Shown: positions 60,876 through 64,000 of the stretch, piece after piece
Layout of the letters: each line of letters opens with the position of its first letter
Position numbering within the stretch: the stretch's first letter is position 1
Assembly: GCA_900318535.1 (NCBI GenBank)
Contig: ONKU01000001.1
Coordinates: 233,791-297,790, forward strand
Origin: an uncultured Prevotellaceae bacterium
Lineage (GTDB): Bacteria > Bacteroidota > Bacteroidia > Bacteroidales > Muribaculaceae
Length of the DNA stretch: 64,000 bases
Direction of reading: 5' to 3'
Made by a program: the position numbers and the translations under genes
The notes under the pieces: model-generated
Told to the model about the DNA's origin: nothing
The model's input: only the letters and a program-made list of their open reading frames with translations
The model's database searches: none

Positions 60876-61916
60876 TTAATGACTAAAATTGCTATTATAA
60901 AAATCTATTGACTTTCTTAACAATTTAGTCATCAGCATAATATACTTTGAATGACCCCTAGATTTGTACCATAAACTAACGTATGGCACTCTACATAAAG
61001 TATAATCCCTAAAACCATGATAATCGCGCCTATTTGTTTTGCACAATGATGATATTGATTGTTTTAAAAAAACATCTATAGTCTTATTATAATTAAAATA
61101 TTGCAAATAAACAGGCACTGCCATATCGATTAGTCTACCGGCCAAAGCAGAATAAATACTTCCTTCATTTTGATTAAATTGAGAGGAATCATGTCTCAAA
61201 TGTACTGATTGTATTTTCTGTAAGGTACCTAATATGTGATTCAAGTTCTTTTGCAGTACTACTGCTGACATAGACTGATCATCTCTGCCATAAAAATACT
61301 GATATAAAGATAGGTTGACAAAGTATATATTTTTTGAGCATGCAAGGGGCATATAAGAGTACTCCGTATCAGTATAACAGATTCCCTCAGATTGAATATA
61401 ATCAATTCTATGAAGCAACTCCGTTGAGTAAGTTAAAACATGCATGAAGAAGCAACTCTCTGGAAGCTTAAAAAATTCCAAATCCAAATACCTATCAAAC
61501 GGTGCTTCATGTACTTCTGTCTTAATTGTATCAGATTTAAAATTATGCACAGTGTATTTGGTACAAACACAATCAACATCAATTGTCTCAAGCTTGTTGA
61601 TGAAAGTCACAAGAGCATTGCTATCCACCCAATCATCAGCATCGACAATGCGAAAATACTTACCTGTCGCAATCTTTAGCGAGGCATTGACACATGAGCC
61701 ATAATGTCCATTGGGCTTATCGATGACGACAATGGTTTGAGGATACCTCGCCTTATAATCGTTAGCAATAGACAAGGTTTCATCAGTGCTACCGTCATTG
61801 ACTATAATGAGTTCAAGACGATCGAGTACTTCTGGAACCAAGAACGAATCGATGCATCGATTCAGATACTTCTCCATGTTATAGCTTGGCACACATACGC
61901 TCAATACTTTGCTCAT
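60876..61916 (-). CDS. Family 2 glycosyltransferase
   Basis: A 346-residue GT-A enzyme: SVCVPSYNMEKYLNRCIDS, IVNDGSTDETLSIA, GSCVNASLKIATG and FRIVDADDWVDSN. It starts 5 bases after the glf stop, so UDP-galactofuranose made by Glf may be used by this or a nearby transferase. That link is inference. The AT content is very high. Confidence 0.88.
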   Translation of the reverse strand: MSKVLSVCVPSYNMEKYLNRCIDSFLVPEVLDRLELIIVNDGSTDETLSIANDYKARYPQTIVVIDKPNGHYGSCVNASLKIATGKYFRIVDADDWVDSNALVTFINKLETIDVDCVCTKYTVHNFKSDTIKTEVHEAPFDRYLDLEFFKLPESCFFMHVLTYSTELLHRIDYIQSEGICYTDTEYSYMPLACSKNIYFVNLSLYQYFYGRDDQSMSAVVLQKNLNHILGTLQKIQSVHLRHDSSQFNQNEGSIYSALAGRLIDMAVPVYLQYFNYNKTIDVFLKQSISSLCKTNRRDYHGFRDYTLCRVPYVSLWYKSRGHSKYIMLMTKLLRKSIDFYNSNFSH

Positions 61917-61921
61917 AACTA

Positions 61922-63052
61922 TTAGAATTTAGCGACTGACAATGCACGTTCGATGACCTTGTCCATGTCATAGTACTTATACTCAGCGAGACGGCCTCCA
62001 AAGATGACACGCTCTTCCTTGTCGGCCAATGCTTTGTAGCGCTCATACAGCGCCGTGTTTTTTCCATCGTTAACCGGATAATATGGTTCCTTTCCTGGTG
62101 TCCATTCTGTAGAGTATTCTCGGCTAATGACGGTCATGGGGATTTGATACACTTCATTTCCAAACATCTCGAAATGCTTGTGCTCGATGATGCGTGTGTA
62201 TGGCACCTCTCTCTGTGTATAGTTAATTACTGCATTCCCCTGATAATTAGAGGTATTCAGAATTTCCGTTTCAAAAGAAACACTCCGATATTGTAGGTTT
62301 CCATAGCAGTAATCGAAATATTCATCAATGGCTCCCGTGTAAACCAATGTTTCTGCCATGTCTTTCCATTGATCCCGCAACGATGCAAAATCCTTTTCAG
62401 TTCGGGTTTCCACTCCGTCCAGCAAGCCATCAATCAATTTGTTATAGCCACCAACGGGAATCCCCTGGTATGGATCATTAAAGTAGTTGTTGTCAAAGAC
62501 CAGACGAACAGGCAACCTACGAATAATCGATGCCGGAAGGTCACGACAATCACGCCCCCATTGCTTCTCGGTGTACCCTTTGATGAGCCGTTCATAGATA
62601 TCCCGGCCCACCAGCAGCAACGCTTGCTCCTCCAGATTACGTGGCTCCGTGGCACCTTCGGCATTCATTCGGGCCAACGCCTCGGCCTTCTGCTCTTCTA
62701 TTTTGGCTTGTGCCTCGGCAGGAGTGACAACGCCCCACATGCGGTTAAAGGTGTTCATGTTGAATGGCAGGTTGTACAACTCATTGCCATAACATGCCAC
62801 AGGACAATTGGTGTAACGGTTAAACTCAACTATCGAATTGACAAACTCCCAAACCAGCTTATTGCTCGTGTGGAAAATATGGGCTCCATATCGGTGAACG
62901 TTGATGCCCTCTACCCGGTCACAATACACGTTTCCTCCCAGATGGTTACGCCTATCGATGACCAGACACCTCTTTCCAGCCTGCCTGGCCTGGTGGGCAA
63001 ATACCGCTCCAAACAAGCCCGCTCCAACTATGAGATAATCAAACGGTTTCAT
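61922..63052 (-). CDS. glf: UDP-galactopyranose mutase
   Basis: A 376-residue FAD enzyme. The FAD Rossmann motif is YLIVGAGLFGAVFA (residues 6-19), then VIDRRNHLGGN; the substrate region has YGAHIFHTSNKLVWEFV and GYTEKQWG; the end shows FGGRLAEYKYYDMDKVI. It turns UDP-galactopyranose into UDP-galactofuranose in the cytosol, so the glycan is expected to hold galactofuranose. It is more GC-rich than its neighbours. A possible promoter lies at 63145-63152. Confidence 0.95.
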   Translation of the reverse strand: MKPFDYLIVGAGLFGAVFAHQARQAGKRCLVIDRRNHLGGNVYCDRVEGINVHRYGAHIFHTSNKLVWEFVNSIVEFNRYTNCPVACYGNELYNLPFNMNTFNRMWGVVTPAEAQAKIEEQKAEALARMNAEGATEPRNLEEQALLLVGRDIYERLIKGYTEKQWGRDCRDLPASIIRRLPVRLVFDNNYFNDPYQGIPVGGYNKLIDGLLDGVETRTEKDFASLRDQWKDMAETLVYTGAIDEYFDYCYGNLQYRSVSFETEILNTSNYQGNAVINYTQREVPYTRIIEHKHFEMFGNEVYQIPMTVISREYSTEWTPGKEPYYPVNDGKNTALYERYKALADKEERVIFGGRLAEYKYYDMDKVIERALSVAKF

Positions 63053-63144
63053 TATTCCGTTAAATCAATTAAATATTGTAACGCTATTAAAATCTCAATA
63101 AAAGAGTAACTCTATTGGTGTTTTCAAAAAACACAAAACTTCAA

Positions 63145-63152
63145 CAAAAATA
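63145..63152 (-). promoter_or_regulatory. Possible -7 promoter element for glf and downstream genes
   Basis: The minus strand reads TATTTTTG, 93 bases before the glf ATG. The region is AT-rich, so a chance match is possible. Confidence 0.35.
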
Positions 63153-63219
63153 TGTGTTAGTATTAGCGAGCATCTAAAGCTTCTTGTCTATATCTTGTGC
63201 CACTGCGACCCTAATCGTT

Positions 63220-63906
63220 TCATGGAACAATCAGTCTTGTCAATCGGCCTTTCTGCAAAATTGCAACAATTATCAATGAGATTGAATACACCGACAACGC
63301 AGATATGGGAATAAAGCAAGGATTCTGTCTGCTTACTACATTAGATAATAAGACGATTAAAAATGTATGTATCAAGAATATGCCATAACTTTTCTTAGCA
63401 AGAAATGTAAAAATTTCTTGTACTCGAACATTTGTTATAGATATTCTCTTAAATAACAAGAATACTGCAATAGCAGGAATAATAGCATATAATCCAAAAT
63501 AAGTGAATAGCATTGGTTCTTTTTCATTTGATATATAAAGTAACCAATATCTCACCATCATCGAAAGGATTGCTATTAAAAACACCGCATAGCACAACTT
63601 ATTATTTTTCTCAATATCGAATGTAGCTATATAGTAACCTAATAGAGCATAGGTAAAATAGCCACCAATAGGCATCGAGATTCTAAATTCTAGTCCAAAA
63701 ATAGAGTATATCGTAGGCAGCAAAGATTGAAAAAGAATCATGATTGCAATCAAACAAGTCATTTGTTTAAAATTCAATCTGAGCACCATCAACGACAAAA
63801 ACGGAATAAATATATACAACAAAAACAACGGTATGAAAAACCAGTAATTGGTATAAGCTATTTTACCTGTTGTGAACGACATGATTATCCCGCCTATACT
63901 GTGAAG
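63220..63906 (-). pseudogene. Acyltransferase 3 family protein, 5' end cut by an IS element
   Basis: About 228 residues with seven or more membrane helices and the C-terminal acyltransferase-3 pattern (FTYALLGYYIATF, FLAKKSYGIFLIHTFLIVLL). Full-length relatives have about 330-350 residues and an N-terminal helix with a catalytic His, which is missing. The open frame continues into the IS end, where an ATG at 63936 gives about ten IS-encoded residues (MFNPSNFLGS). A truncated product could still be made, but it is unlikely to be active. Confidence 0.8.
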
Positions 63907-64000
63907 TGACCCCAAAAAGTTGGACGGGTTAAACATTATTGTTAAGAGTAAAGAGTTCGGTATTGCACCGGGCTCTTTCCTTTTAACCGGGATTTGATTC
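63907..64000. mobile_element. End of an IS3-type insertion sequence (continues beyond window)
   Basis: The block starts TGACCCCAAAAAGTTGGACG, the terminal inverted-repeat pattern of IS3-family (IS150-like) elements. The remaining 75 bases to the window edge hold no complete frame. The other end and the transposase are outside, so neither the target duplication nor activity can be judged. Confidence 0.7.

Noticed and set aside
1-64000. tRNA, rRNA or CRISPR arrays
   Set aside because: No tRNA T-loop pattern with a matching cloverleaf, no rRNA-like conserved block and no regularly spaced repeats were seen on reading the intergenic stretches.

Overview
The window is a stretch of chromosome from a member of the Bacteroidales. 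The signs are an LpxC-FabZ fusion gene inside an lpxD-lpxC/fabZ-lpxA run, many promoters with the Bacteroidetes -7 element TAnnTTTG, cell-envelope lipoproteins, and a large surface-polysaccharide locus. The family (for example Prevotellaceae or Muribaculaceae) cannot be fixed from the sequence alone.

Region 1 (1-30 kb) is GC-rich housekeeping DNA. It holds the 5' part of mazG, a phosphate-selective-type porin, a membrane metallophosphoesterase, an AraC regulator, small DUF486 and DUF2284 proteins, a HAD hydrolase and an S9 peptidase. These are followed by a B3/B4-domain protein with a Sua5/YrdC protein and a thioredoxin lipoprotein, the lipid A genes lpxD-lpxC/fabZ-lpxA, two paralogous TPR proteins next to gyrA, a DnaQ-type exonuclease, dnaA, an MCE (MlaD) protein, aroE, comEC and a MarC protein. 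A GH10-like lipoprotein, a beta-helix lipoprotein and an endonuclease/exonuclease/phosphatase-family protein close the region. Stem-loop terminators lie between most convergent pairs.

Region 2 (30.2-44.8 kb, all on the minus strand) is the most unusual part: an acyl-chain-making module embedded in a glycan locus. It has four small acyl carrier proteins, two beta-ketoacyl-ACP synthase III proteins with intact Cys-His-Asn triads, an AMP-dependent acyl ligase, an SDR reductase, an FkbH-type glyceryl-ACP enzyme, a VOC protein, an MBL hydrolase, an ATP-grasp enzyme, a DegT aminotransferase and two PglD/NeuD-type left-handed beta-helix acyltransferases, one of them a double-length fusion. The order acyltransferase, ACP, KAS III occurs twice with paralogous parts, which suggests an old segmental duplication and two routes to activated acyl groups. 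My inference is that these acyl groups decorate an amino sugar of the surface glycan.

Region 3 (44.8-64 kb, minus strand) is the glycan assembly part: a PglC-like phosphoglycosyl transferase, twelve glycosyltransferases (GT2, GT4, GT32), an EpsG/Wzy-like polymerase, a polysaccharide pyruvyl transferase, acyltransferase-3 proteins and UDP-galactopyranose mutase. Most of it is clearly more AT-rich than region 1, as expected of transferred polysaccharide genes. It shows decay and rearrangement: a flippase reduced to its first 45 or so residues, a tandem GT4 duplication, and an acyltransferase cut by the end of an IS3-type element at the window edge. No intact flippase, no nucleotide-sugar 4,6-dehydratase and no export/chain-length genes are in the window, so the locus continues beyond position 64000 or relies on genes elsewhere.
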